This document shows, piece by piece, positions 25,434 through 33,867 of a DNA stretch of 64,000 nucleotides. Made by a program: the position numbers and the translations under genes. Position 1 is the stretch's first letter; every line of letters starts with the position of its first letter. Origin of the DNA: DASSBG01 sp035699085 (GTDB lineage: Bacteria; Pseudomonadota; Gammaproteobacteria; Xanthomonadales; Rhodanobacteraceae); the NCBI GenBank assembly GCA_035699085.1, contig DASSBG010000017.1, positions 25,201 through 89,200 on the forward strand, read 5' to 3'. The notes beneath the pieces were generated by a model. That model made no database searches, was not told the origin of the DNA, and was given only the letters and a program-made list of their open reading frames with translations.

Positions 25434-26774
25434 ATGACACCGAACCCGATCGACGGCCGCCGCAACGCACCCGTCCTGGCGCTTGCTGCACTGGCCGTGG
25501 CGGTGGCCGGCGCACTGGCCAGCAGCCCGGCGCAGGCCAGCGGATTCCAATTGAAAGAAAACAGCGCCAAGGCGCTCGGCCGCGCCTTCGCCGGCTCCAC
25601 CGCCGGCCCCGCCGACCCGTCGGTGGTGGCCAACAATCCGGCGGCAATGACCGAGCTGCAGGGCACCACCTTCGGCGCCGGCCTGACGGTCATCAGTTTC
25701 AAGACCGAATTCACCGGCAGCGGCACCGACGGCAGCGGCCAGCCACTGACCGGCGGCAATGGCGGCAACGGCGGCACCACAGCGCCGGTACCGGCGCTGT
25801 TCTACTCGACGCCGATGGGCGAGCGCGGCCGCTTCGGCTTCGCGCTGACCGTTCCCTACGGCTTCACCACCGAGTATCCCCGCGACTGGAAGGGCCGTTA
25901 CAAGGCGGTCAAGTCGAAGCTGCAGACCATCGACGGTACCTTCTCCTACGCCTACGAATTCAGCGACAGCTTCAGCCTCGGCGCCAGCGCCATCGTCCAG
26001 CACACCTCGGCCGACCTCACCAGTATGGTCGACTACGGCTCGCTGCTGGGCGCGCCGCAGCAGGCCGACGGGCTGGCGCGGGTCACCGGCAGCTCCACCG
26101 ACTACGGCTGGCAGCTGGGCTTCCTCTGGAAGATGGGCAGCAACGACCGGCTGGCGCTGAACTACCGCGCCAAGATCAGCCACACCCTCGAGGGCAACGC
26201 CAGCTTCCATGACGTGCCGTCGCAGCTGGGCCAGCTGGTGGCGCTGGGCAATTTCCAGAACACCACCGGGCGGGCGGACTTCGCCACGCCGTCGGTGCTG
26301 CACCTCAGCTACTGGCACCAGGCCGGCCCGCGCTTCGGCTTCGGGCTTGACGTCGCGCGCACCGACTGGAGCAGCTTCGACGAGCTGCGCATCCAGTACG
26401 GATCCGCACAGGCCGACACGGCCGAACCCGAGCAGTGGGACGCGACGATGCTCTACGCGCTGGGCGGCGACTACCGGCTCAACGACAACTGGACCTTGCG
26501 TGCCGGCGTGGCCTACGACGAGACGCCGACCAACGACCTGACCCGCACGCCGCGCGTGCCCGACGGTTCGCGCCGCTGGCTGTCCTTCGGTTTCACCTGG
26601 CAGCCCAGCGACAGCTTCGAGGTCGACCTCGGCTACGCGCACCTCTGGGTCGACAGCGTCAGCATCGACGACACGCCGCTGACCGGCACTGGCGGCCCGA
26701 TGGGCTCGACCCTGGCCGGCAGCTTCGACAGCTCGGCCAATCTGCTCGGCGCGTCGTTGACGTACAAGTTCTGA
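25434..26774 (+). CDS. fadL: Outer-membrane long-chain fatty acid transporter, FadL family
   Basis: A 446-residue beta-barrel with a signal peptide (cut after SSPAQA), the N-terminal hatch start SGFQLKENSAKALGRAFAG, the family motif NPAAM, and a C-terminal phenylalanine (SLTYKF) for barrel insertion. FadL carries hydrophobic compounds across the outer membrane. An AGGAGCG ribosome site precedes the ATG. The upstream palindrome suggests substrate-responsive control. The substrate could be fatty acids or other hydrophobics. Confidence 0.93.
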   Translation: MTPNPIDGRRNAPVLALAALAVAVAGALASSPAQASGFQLKENSAKALGRAFAGSTAGPADPSVVANNPAAMTELQGTTFGAGLTVISFKTEFTGSGTDGSGQPLTGGNGGNGGTTAPVPALFYSTPMGERGRFGFALTVPYGFTTEYPRDWKGRYKAVKSKLQTIDGTFSYAYEFSDSFSLGASAIVQHTSADLTSMVDYGSLLGAPQQADGLARVTGSSTDYGWQLGFLWKMGSNDRLALNYRAKISHTLEGNASFHDVPSQLGQLVALGNFQNTTGRADFATPSVLHLSYWHQAGPRFGFGLDVARTDWSSFDELRIQYGSAQADTAEPEQWDATMLYALGGDYRLNDNWTLRAGVAYDETPTNDLTRTPRVPDGSRRWLSFGFTWQPSDSFEVDLGYAHLWVDSVSIDDTPLTGTGGPMGSTLAGSFDSSANLLGASLTYKF

Positions 26775-26790
26775 CGGCGGCAAAGGCTTT

Positions 26791-26897
26791 TTGACGCGGA
26801 TCAACGCGGATAAAGGCGGACAAGCAGGCAAAAGCGGTTTTGATCGAAAAGCGCTTGTCCGCCGTACCGGTTTTTGATCGGATTTGATCCGCGTCAA
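26791..26897. repeat. Nested 107-bp inverted repeat with 10-bp tandem units
   Basis: The outer arms are perfect over 14 bp: TTGACGCGGATCAA (26791-26804) and TTGATCCGCGTCAA (26884-26897). Inside them GGCGGACAAGC (26815-26825) pairs with GCTTGTCCGCC (26863-26873). The left side is also a tandem of ten-base units (ACGCGGATCA, ACGCGGATAA, AGGCGGACAA). It lies between fadL and hemF, which converge, and contains no gene. It could be a non-autonomous mobile repeat, a terminator, or both. Confidence 0.65.
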
Positions 26898-26935
26898 GCG
26901 CTTCGAAGGTGTCCGCCGCCCGCCGAAAATCCTTG

Positions 26936-26971
26936 AGGTCGGGTTACGCGCCTGCGGCGCTAACCCGACCT
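26936..26971. repeat. AGGTCGGGTTA...TAACCCGACCT palindromic repeat, copy 4
   Basis: Eleven-bp perfect arms enclose GCGCC-TGC-GGCGC, so the whole 36 bp can form one hairpin. It belongs to the same general family as the elements at 10980, 13727 and 21816. Confidence 0.6.
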
Positions 26972-27053
26972 ACGCGTCAACCTGACTTGCGCGTCCGCCC
27001 GAAATCGATGCGCGGCCGCAGCTGGCGTGATCCCGTGTCGTTCGGCCCGCGCT

Positions 27054-27995
27054 TTACCCGATCCCCGGTCCCCGGTCCCCGGTCCTCGTCTGTTCCAACC
27101 AATCGCGCGGCTGCAGATAGTCCGCCAGCCGCGCCTCGGCGCTGCCGGGCTCGGGCGCGTAGGCGTACTCGTAGCGCAGCCGCGGCGGCAGGCTCATCAG
27201 GATCGACTCGGTGCGGCCGCCGGACTGCAGGCCGAACAGCGTGCCGCGGTCGTAGACCAGGTTGAACTCGACGTAGCGGCCGCGGCGGTAGAGCTGGAAC
27301 TCGCGCTCGCGCTCGCCCCAGGGCGCGCCCTTGCGACGCTCGACGATCGGCAGATAAGCCGCGGCGAAACCATCGCCCACGGCCTGGGTGAAGGCGAAGC
27401 AGCGCTCGAAGCCGCCCTCGTCCAGATCGTCGTAGAACAGCCCGCCGACGCCGCGCGCCTCACCGCGATGCTTCAGGTAGAAGTACTCGTCGCACCAGCG
27501 CTTGTACCGTGCGTAGACGTCGGTGCCGAACGGCACGCACAGGTCATGCGCCACGCGGTGCCAGTGGCGCACGTCTTCATCGAACGGGTAATACGGCGTG
27601 AGGTCAAAGCCGCCGCCGAACCACCACTCCGGGGCGGCGCCCGCCTTGCGCGCCTCGAAGTAGCGCACGTTGGCGTGCGCCGTCGGCACGTAGGGATTGC
27701 GTGGGTGCAGCACCAGCGACACGCCGGTGGCAGCCCACGAGCAACCGGCAAGCTGCGGCCGCCGCGCCGTGGCCGAGGGCGGCAGGGCGTCGCCGGTGAC
27801 CGAGGAAAAATTGATGCCGGCGCTCTCGAACACGCCGCCGTCCTTGAGCACGCGCGTGCGGCCGCCGCCCCCGGCGGTCCTCTGCCAGTCGTCGGTGGCG
27901 AAGCGGCCGCCGCCATCGAGCGCCTCGGCGGCATCGCACAGACGCTGCTGCAACAGGCGCAACCAGGCCTCGACCCGCGGTGTCTGCTCTTCCAT
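27054..27995 (-). CDS. hemF: Oxygen-dependent coproporphyrinogen III oxidase
   Basis: Converts coproporphyrinogen III to protoporphyrinogen IX using oxygen. The 313-residue protein shows the family blocks GINFSSVTGDALPPSA, SLVLHPRNPYVPTAHANVRY, WWFGGGFDLTPYYPFDED and RGRYVEFNLVYDRGT. The last residues (TGDRGPGIG) are encoded inside a heptamer array and are not part of the conserved fold, so the reading frame was extended or reshaped by the repeat. Heme-needing oxidase genes lie in the same window. Confidence 0.96.
   Translation of the reverse strand: MEEQTPRVEAWLRLLQQRLCDAAEALDGGGRFATDDWQRTAGGGGRTRVLKDGGVFESAGINFSSVTGDALPPSATARRPQLAGCSWAATGVSLVLHPRNPYVPTAHANVRYFEARKAGAAPEWWFGGGFDLTPYYPFDEDVRHWHRVAHDLCVPFGTDVYARYKRWCDEYFYLKHRGEARGVGGLFYDDLDEGGFERCFAFTQAVGDGFAAAYLPIVERRKGAPWGEREREFQLYRRGRYVEFNLVYDRGTLFGLQSGGRTESILMSLPPRLRYEYAYAPEPGSAEARLADYLQPRDWLEQTRTGDRGPGIG
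27057..27088 (-). repeat. CCCGGTC heptamer array inside the hemF 3' end, site 2
   Basis: Four 7-bp units on the plus strand: CCCGATC and three CCCGGTC. They encode the C-terminal GDRGPGIG of HemF on the other strand. Confidence 0.7.
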
Positions 27996-28048
27996 GACGG
28001 CAGCATAACAAGCGGCCGCGGGGGCCGGCCTGATTTGCGGCAGGCTCG

Positions 28049-28054
28049 GCTACA
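28049..28054 (+). promoter_or_regulatory. Possible -10 box of the pigment ketosynthase operon
   Basis: TACACT lies 30 bases before the ketosynthase ATG, in the gap with divergent hemF. The -35 is weak (CTGATT at 15 bases). Confidence 0.35.
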
Positions 28055-28083
28055 CTGGCCGCAAGTCGACGAACGCCCATTGC

Positions 28084-29283
28084 ATGCCCGCAGCCATCGC
28101 CCCGCTCGCCGTCACCGATTACACCCTTATCTCCGCACTCGGCACGGGCCGCGCCGCACATCAGGAAGCCGTGCAGGCCCAACGTGGCGGTTTGCGCGCC
28201 AACGATTTCAGCAAGTCGCCACTGGACTGCTGGATCGGCCGCGTCGACGGCCTGGAGGACCAGCCGCTGCCCGAACCGTGGTTGTCGTGGGACAGCCGCA
28301 ACAACCGGCTCGCCTGGCGCGGCCTGCAGGCCGACGGCTTCGAGCACAGCGTCCGCGAAGCGGCCGGCCGCCATGGCGCCGGCCGGGTTGCCGTGCTGCT
28401 TGGCACCTCGACAGGCAGCATCGGTGCCAGCGAGGACGGTTACCGCGACCTGCGCGACGGCCGCCTGCCGCCCTCGGCGCGCCGTGCGCATATCCACTCG
28501 CTGCACTCGCTGGCCGGCTTCGTCGCGGCCGCTTTTGACTTGCACGGTCCCTGCCTTACCGTCTCCACCGCCTGCTCGTCCAGCGCCAAGGTCTTTGCCA
28601 TGGCCGAGCGGATGCTGCGCCTCGGCCTGGCCGACGCAGCATTGGTAGGCGGCGTCGACACCCTCTGCCAGAGTGTGCTGTTCGGCTTCAATGCGCTGGA
28701 GCTGGTGTCGCCGCAGCCGTGCCGGCCCTTCGACCGCGCCCGCCGGGGCATCTCGATCGGCGAGGCCGCCGCCTTTGCACTGCTGGAGCGCACCGGGCGC
28801 GCGCCGCAGGCGCCGCGGCTGGTCGGCTACGGCGAGTCCAGCGATGCCTGGCACATGTCGACGCCACACCCGGAAGGCCTCGGCGCGCAACGCGCGCTGG
28901 ACGATGCGCTGGCCCGCGCGGGCGTCAGTCCCGAGGCGGTTGATTACGTCAACCTGCACGGCACCGCCACGATCAAGAACGACGAAGTCGAGGCTGCGCT
29001 GGTGGCGCGCCGCTTCTCGCCGCGAACCCGCGTCAGCTCGACCAAGGGCTATACCGGCCACACGCTGGGCGCCGCCGGCGCGGTCGAGGCCGCGCTGGTG
29101 CTGCTGGCGCTGGAGCAGGGCCGCGTGCCCGGCAACCTCGGCTGCGACGAGCCGGAGCCGGTGCTGGCCGAGCACCTCGCGCGGCAAGGCGAAGCGCGGC
29201 CGCTGCGCCTGGCGCTGTCCAACTCCTTCGGCTTCGGTGGCAACAACGCCTGCCTGGCCTTCGCCACCGGGAGCGTCGCATGA
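28084..29283 (+). CDS. Beta-ketoacyl-ACP synthase of aryl polyene/xanthomonadin type
   Basis: A 399-residue condensing enzyme with an intact active site: C164 in STACSSS, H292 in LHGTAT and H326 in GYTGHTLGAAG. It would elongate the polyene chain on an acyl carrier protein. The next gene, which overlaps it by 4 bases, encodes a ketosynthase-like partner of the chain-length-factor type, so the two probably work as a heterodimer, as known for aryl polyene synthases. First gene of the plus-strand arm of the 28-40 kb pigment cluster. Confidence 0.88.
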   Translation: MPAAIAPLAVTDYTLISALGTGRAAHQEAVQAQRGGLRANDFSKSPLDCWIGRVDGLEDQPLPEPWLSWDSRNNRLAWRGLQADGFEHSVREAAGRHGAGRVAVLLGTSTGSIGASEDGYRDLRDGRLPPSARRAHIHSLHSLAGFVAAAFDLHGPCLTVSTACSSSAKVFAMAERMLRLGLADAALVGGVDTLCQSVLFGFNALELVSPQPCRPFDRARRGISIGEAAAFALLERTGRAPQAPRLVGYGESSDAWHMSTPHPEGLGAQRALDDALARAGVSPEAVDYVNLHGTATIKNDEVEAALVARRFSPRTRVSSTKGYTGHTLGAAGAVEAALVLLALEQGRVPGNLGCDEPEPVLAEHLARQGEARPLRLALSNSFGFGGNNACLAFATGSVA

Positions 29284-30086
29284 GCGCGCCGCTGACTGTC
29301 TTCGTCGAAGGCCTCGGCCTGTGGACACCCGGTCTGCCCGACTGGGAACGGTTCGCCGGGGTGCTTCGCGGCGACGGCGCGCCGCTGGCGGACATGCCGG
29401 CGCGACCGGCGCCGGCCTGCCTCGCCTCCGGCGAACGCCGGCGCGTGCCGGCGAGCGTGCTGATCGCCATCGAGGCCGCGGCCCAGGCGGTCGGCATGAG
29501 CGGCCGCGATCCGGCGACATTGCCGTCGCTGTTCGTCTCGGCGCACGGCGACGGACCGGTGCTCGACTACCTCTGCGAGGTGCAGGCGCGGGCGCCGGCA
29601 GAGACCTCGCCCACCCGCTTCCACAATTCGGTGCACAACGCCGCCGCCGGCTATTGGACCATCGCCACCGACTGCCACGAATCCTCCTGCGCCGGCAGCG
29701 CGCTCGACTGCAGCTTCGCCGCCGGCCTGCTGGAGGCGGCCAGCCAGGTGCTGGCCGAGGCGCGGCCGGTGCTGCTGGTCGCCTTCGACGTTGCCGGCAC
29801 CGGTCCGCTGGGCGAGACGATCAGCAGCAAACTGCCGTTCGCCTGCGCGCTGGTGCTGGCGCCGGCGCCTTCCGCCGCCACGCGGGCGCGACTTGGGTTA
29901 TCGTTGGCCCCGGGGGCGCAATGCACCGAGGCGCGCCATCCGCGGGCCGCGGAGCTGGCGGCGGGCAACGTCGCCGCGCGCGCTGCGCCGCTGCTGGAAT
30001 CGTTGGCAGGGAGGGGCGCCGCAGACGCGACGCTGGCCGCCGCCGAGGGTTTGGGCTTGACCATCCACACGGAGATTGTTGCTTGA
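29280..30086 (+). CDS. Ketosynthase-like chain length factor
   Basis: A 268-residue thiolase-fold protein of the family annotated as beta-ketoacyl synthase chain length factor (Ketoacyl-synt_2). Key segments are FVEGLGLWTPGLPDW, RFHNSVHNAAAGYWTIA and the SSCAGSALDCSF region. It is shorter than a full ketosynthase and lacks the two late catalytic histidines, which fits a non-catalytic partner that shapes chain length. It overlaps the ketosynthase (ATGA) and the following glycosyltransferase (TTGA). Confidence 0.82.
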   Translation: MSAPLTVFVEGLGLWTPGLPDWERFAGVLRGDGAPLADMPARPAPACLASGERRRVPASVLIAIEAAAQAVGMSGRDPATLPSLFVSAHGDGPVLDYLCEVQARAPAETSPTRFHNSVHNAAAGYWTIATDCHESSCAGSALDCSFAAGLLEAASQVLAEARPVLLVAFDVAGTGPLGETISSKLPFACALVLAPAPSAATRARLGLSLAPGAQCTEARHPRAAELAAGNVAARAAPLLESLAGRGAADATLAAAEGLGLTIHTEIVA

Positions 30087-30895
30087 ACGCCACAGCCGAG
30101 TCACCGCGTTGGTGCGTGCTCATCCCCTGTCTCAACGAGGCGCGGGCGATTGCCTCGGTGGTGCGCTCGGTGCTGGCGATCGGTGCGCCGGTGATCGTGG
30201 TCGACGATGGTTCCGACGACGGCACGCCCGACATTGCCGCCGGCCTGCCGGTGACGCTGATCCGCCACGCGCAACGCCGCGGCAAGGGCGAGGCGCTGCG
30301 CAGCGGCTTCCGCCGCGCGCTGGCCGAGGGCTTTGATGCGGTGCTGACGATGGACGGCGACGGCCAGCATTCGGCCGACGACATCCCGCGGCTGCTGGCC
30401 GCGGCGACGCTGTTCCCGCACCACATCATCACCGGCGCGCGGGTGATCAATCGCGAGCGCCAGCCGACCTACCGACGGTTGGCCAACAACTTTGGCGACT
30501 GGGGCATCTCGTGGGCCTGCGGCCAGCGCCTGATCGACACCCAGAGCGGCCAGCGCTACTACCCGCGCGAGGTGGTGGAACTGGTGGACATCGAGGCGCA
30601 GGGCTTCGTCTTCGAGAGCGACATCCTGATCGAGGCGGCCTGGCAGCGCGGCGTGCGGGTGGCCTCGGTGGCCATCGAGTCGCGCTACGAGAGTTCGCGC
30701 GCGGCCGGCCATGGCCAGTACCGGCTCAGCCATTTCCGCCCGGTGGCGGATTTCCTCGGCATCACCTCGCACGTGGTCTGGAAGGTGATCCGCGCCGGCG
30801 GCCTGTGGGAGAACGGGCGCCGCGTGCGGCGCCAGCAGCCGCTGCTGATCGAGGAGCCGCAGCTGGCCACCTTCATCCCCAGCCTCGCCGACTGA
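30083..30895 (+). CDS. Family 2 glycosyltransferase of the pigment cluster
   Basis: About 270 residues, starting with TTG overlapping the upstream stop. The GT-A fold shows CVLIPCLNEARAIASVV, VVDDGSDDGTPDIAA and the metal-site DGDGQHSADDIP. Such enzymes are regular members of aryl polyene and xanthomonadin clusters and may attach a sugar or polar head group to the pigment. The donor and acceptor are not known. No membrane segment is evident. Confidence 0.82.
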   Translation: MNATAESPRWCVLIPCLNEARAIASVVRSVLAIGAPVIVVDDGSDDGTPDIAAGLPVTLIRHAQRRGKGEALRSGFRRALAEGFDAVLTMDGDGQHSADDIPRLLAAATLFPHHIITGARVINRERQPTYRRLANNFGDWGISWACGQRLIDTQSGQRYYPREVVELVDIEAQGFVFESDILIEAAWQRGVRVASVAIESRYESSRAAGHGQYRLSHFRPVADFLGITSHVVWKVIRAGGLWENGRRVRRQQPLLIEEPQLATFIPSLAD

Positions 30896-30905
30896 GCGCG
30901 CCGCC

Positions 30906-32471
30906 ATGCCGGCCAGCGCTGCGCGCGACGCGGTGATCGTTGGTGGCGGGCTGGCCGGGCTGACCCTGGCGCTGCAGTTGCGCGGTCGTTTTCCCGAGCT
31001 GGACATCCTGGTGCTGGAGCGCCAGCGCCACCCTCTGCCCGCCGCTGCGCACAAGGTCGGCGAATCGACCGTCGAGATCGGCGCGCACTACCTGGACACC
31101 GTGCTCGGCTTGCGCGAACACATGGATACGGCGCAGATCCGCAAGTTCGGCCTGCGCTATTTCTTCAGCGACGGCTGCGAGGCCATCGCCGAGGCCACCG
31201 AGCTCGGCGTCAGCCGGCCACTGCCGCTGCCCAGCTACCAGATCGACCGCGGCCTGTTCGAAAACTTCCTCGGCGAGGAGGCGCGCCGGCGTGGCATCGA
31301 GTTTCGCGACGGCGCCAGCGTTCGCGGCCTCGACGTCGGCGAGGGCGGCGCGGTGCATACCGTGCACTGGCGCGAGGACGACGGCGAGCACGCGGTGCAG
31401 GCGCGCTGGCTGCTGGATGCCTCCGGCCGCGCCGGGCTGCTGCGCCGCCGCTTCGAGCTGACCCGCGACAATGGTCACGCCGCCAACGCCGTCTGGTTCC
31501 GCACCGGCCAGCGCATCGCCATTGACGACTGGTGCGACGACGCCGATTGGCAGGGGCGCTGCGACCCGCCGGAGCGCTGGCGCTCGACCAACCACCTGAT
31601 GGGGCCGGGCTACTGGGCCTGGCTGATTCCGCTGGCATCGGGCGCGCACTCGGTCGGCATCGTCTGCGACGCCGGCATGCATCCCCTGGAGGCGATGCGC
31701 GACTACCAAACCGCGCTGGCCTGGCTGGGCCAGCGCCAGCCGGCGCTGGCGCGAGCGGTCGCGGCGACCGGCGAGGCGCCGCTCGACTTCCGCTTCCTGC
31801 GCGGCTATTCCTACACCACCGAACGGCTTTTCTCCGCCGACCGCTGGGCGCTGACCGGCGAGGCGGGCAGCTTCCTCGACCCGTTCTATTCGCCGGGCAC
31901 CGACTTCATCGGCATCAACAACAGCTACATCGTGGCGCTGCTGGCGCACGACCTGGCGGGCGAGCACCTGTCGCCCTGGGCGCATTTCTACGAGCAGCTG
32001 TTCTTCTCGCTCTACGAAGGAACGCTGCGCCTGTTCCGCGGCCAGTACCCGCTGTTCGGCAATGCCCGCGTCATGCCGCTGAAAATCACCTGGGACTACG
32101 CCTACTACTGGGGCGTGCTCTGCCCGCTGGTGTTCGGCCAGCGTTTGACCGACCTCAAGCTGATGGCGGCGGTGCGGCCGAGCCTGCTGGAGGCGCAGGC
32201 GCTGAACCAGCACATGCAAGCGCGCCTGCGCGACTGGCATGCCGAGGGTGGCGGGCGCAGCCGGCGGCGCATGCTCGACCAGTGCGCCTTGCCGTGGTTC
32301 ATGGAACTCAACGCGCGCATCGCCGAACCGCTGGACGACGCGGCGCTGCTCGAGCGGCTGCGCGGCAACGTGGCGCTGCTGTCCGCACTCGCCGACGGCA
32401 TCGCGGCGCGGGCCGGCGCCACCGGCGCCGCCCCGGCTGCAGCGCACCCGCCGCTGTTCGCTACTGCCTGA
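30906..32471 (+). CDS. FAD-dependent halogenase-like oxidoreductase
   Basis: A 521-residue flavoprotein. The nucleotide-binding VGGGLAGL is at residue 12, and two halogenase hallmarks are present: K50 in KVGEST, and W237-A-W239-L-I-P242, a WxWxIP motif that in flavin halogenases separates FAD from the chlorination site. Xanthomonadins are brominated aryl polyenes, so this gene is the best candidate for the brominating enzyme. That is inference; some family members act as plain oxidases or hydroxylases. It follows the glycosyltransferase by 10 bases and converges on fabG. The 139-base gap after it holds nothing clear. Confidence 0.75.
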   Translation: MPASAARDAVIVGGGLAGLTLALQLRGRFPELDILVLERQRHPLPAAAHKVGESTVEIGAHYLDTVLGLREHMDTAQIRKFGLRYFFSDGCEAIAEATELGVSRPLPLPSYQIDRGLFENFLGEEARRRGIEFRDGASVRGLDVGEGGAVHTVHWREDDGEHAVQARWLLDASGRAGLLRRRFELTRDNGHAANAVWFRTGQRIAIDDWCDDADWQGRCDPPERWRSTNHLMGPGYWAWLIPLASGAHSVGIVCDAGMHPLEAMRDYQTALAWLGQRQPALARAVAATGEAPLDFRFLRGYSYTTERLFSADRWALTGEAGSFLDPFYSPGTDFIGINNSYIVALLAHDLAGEHLSPWAHFYEQLFFSLYEGTLRLFRGQYPLFGNARVMPLKITWDYAYYWGVLCPLVFGQRLTDLKLMAAVRPSLLEAQALNQHMQARLRDWHAEGGGRSRRRMLDQCALPWFMELNARIAEPLDDAALLERLRGNVALLSALADGIAARAGATGAAPAAAHPPLFATA

Positions 32472-32610
32472 AGGGCAGTCGGCGCTCCGGCAGGCGGGCG
32501 GGCAGCTTGACGGGGCGCCGATGGCGATCGCCGCAGGCCATGCCCGCGCCCAATCCGGGCAGCCGGGAGGGCCGGGACGCGAACCGTGAGGCGCGAGCAG
32601 GCCGCCGGGA

Positions 32611-33348
32611 TCAGGCCATGCCGCCGTTGACGCCGATCACCTGGCCGTTGATGTAGCCGGCCACTTCCGAGCAGAGAAAGGCGACCAGCGCGGCGACCTC
32701 CTGCGGCGTGCCTTCGCGGCCGGCGGGCACCATCGCCTTGACTTGCTCGGGCGCGAACTCGCCTGCGCTCATGCGCCCCGCGATCAGGCCCGGCGCGACC
32801 ACGTTGGCGGTGATGCCGCGCGAGGCCATTTCGCGCGCCAGCGACTTCACCGCGCCGTGCAGCGCCGACTTGGCCGCCGCGTAGTTGGCCTGGCCACGGT
32901 TGCCCAGCACGCCGGCCACCGAGCCGACGCAGACCACGCGGCCGAAGCGGGCCCGCGCCATTGGCAGCAGCAGCGGCTGGGTGACGTGAAAGAAGCCATG
33001 CAGCGACACGTCGATCACGCGCCGCCACTGGTCCTCGCCAAGGCCGGCCAGCGGGCCGTCGTCGTGCACGCCGGCGTTGTTGACCACCGCGCCGATCGGG
33101 CCGGCCGCCAGCAGCGTGTCGAGCACGGTGCGGGTGGCGTTGGCGTCGGCGACGTCGAAGCTCACGGCCTCGGCCGCGCCGCCGTCGGCGGTGATCGCCT
33201 TGACCACCGCCCGGGCACGCTCGGGACGCGTGTTCGCATGCACGATGACCTGCCAGCCCTGCGCCGCCAGCAGCCGGCAAATCGCGCCACCGATGTCGCC
33301 GCTGCCACCGGTGACCAGGGCGCGGCGTGGGCTGGGCGTGGCGGGCAT
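32611..33348 (-). CDS. 3-ketoacyl-ACP reductase (FabG-like SDR)
   Basis: A 245-residue short-chain dehydrogenase with the NADPH motif TGGSGDIGG, NNAG at 90-93 and the catalytic S143, Y156 and K160 (YAAAKSAL). It reduces the ketoacyl intermediate in each cycle of polyene formation. It is the last gene of the minus-strand arm of the cluster, 30 bases after the dehydratase gene. Confidence 0.88.
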   Translation of the reverse strand: MPATPSPRRALVTGGSGDIGGAICRLLAAQGWQVIVHANTRPERARAVVKAITADGGAAEAVSFDVADANATRTVLDTLLAAGPIGAVVNNAGVHDDGPLAGLGEDQWRRVIDVSLHGFFHVTQPLLLPMARARFGRVVCVGSVAGVLGNRGQANYAAAKSALHGAVKSLAREMASRGITANVVAPGLIAGRMSAGEFAPEQVKAMVPAGREGTPQEVAALVAFLCSEVAGYINGQVIGVNGGMA

Positions 33349-33378
33349 GGCGGTGCTCGTGGCGATCGGGCGGCCAGC

Positions 33379-33867
33379 TTAGCAAGCCGGGCCGCGACCA
33401 GGCCATGCGTCGCCGTCCGCCGCACCTGCGTCGCCGCCGGCCGCGAACAGCACCGCCACCCGGCCGCTGGCGATGACGCTGCCGGCGTGCTCGATGCGAA
33501 AGCTGTATTGCGCGCCGGCGTCGTCGGCGTAGAGGCAGTCGGCGTGCACGTCCAGCGAGCCGGACAGGTCGTCGATCCGTTCCCGCGCCAGGCGCAGGTC
33601 GCGCAGGCTCACCAGCATGCCCGGGCGTGGCGGGCCGCCGCCGGCGGCGCGGGCCTGCAGGGCGCCGTGCACGGCGCTGGCCTGGGCGCCGTACTCGGCC
33701 AGATGCACGGCGTGCAGGTGGCCCTCGCGGCGCAGCGGATTGGCGGGGTCGCGGTGGCCATCGCTGCGCGCGTGGATAGAGCCTGCGTTCCATGCCACCA
33801 CCGTGTCCAGCAGGCACATGCCGCCGGCATGCGGGATCAGGTCAGCCCAGTCAGTCTTGTCGAGCAT
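33379..33867 (-). CDS. Hotdog-fold 3-hydroxyacyl-ACP dehydratase of the pigment cluster
   Basis: A 162-residue hotdog protein with LIPHAGGMCLLDTVVAWN at the N terminus, the pattern of aryl polyene dehydratases (ApeI/ApeP-like FabZ relatives), then HLAEYGAQASAVHGAL and LRDLRLARERID. It likely removes water to build the conjugated double bonds. The start overlaps the MMPL exporter by 17 bases. The C-terminal tail is rich in Gly and Asp and less conserved. Confidence 0.78.
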   Translation of the reverse strand: MLDKTDWADLIPHAGGMCLLDTVVAWNAGSIHARSDGHRDPANPLRREGHLHAVHLAEYGAQASAVHGALQARAAGGGPPRPGMLVSLRDLRLARERIDDLSGSLDVHADCLYADDAGAQYSFRIEHAGSVIASGRVAVLFAAGGDAGAADGDAWPGRGPAC

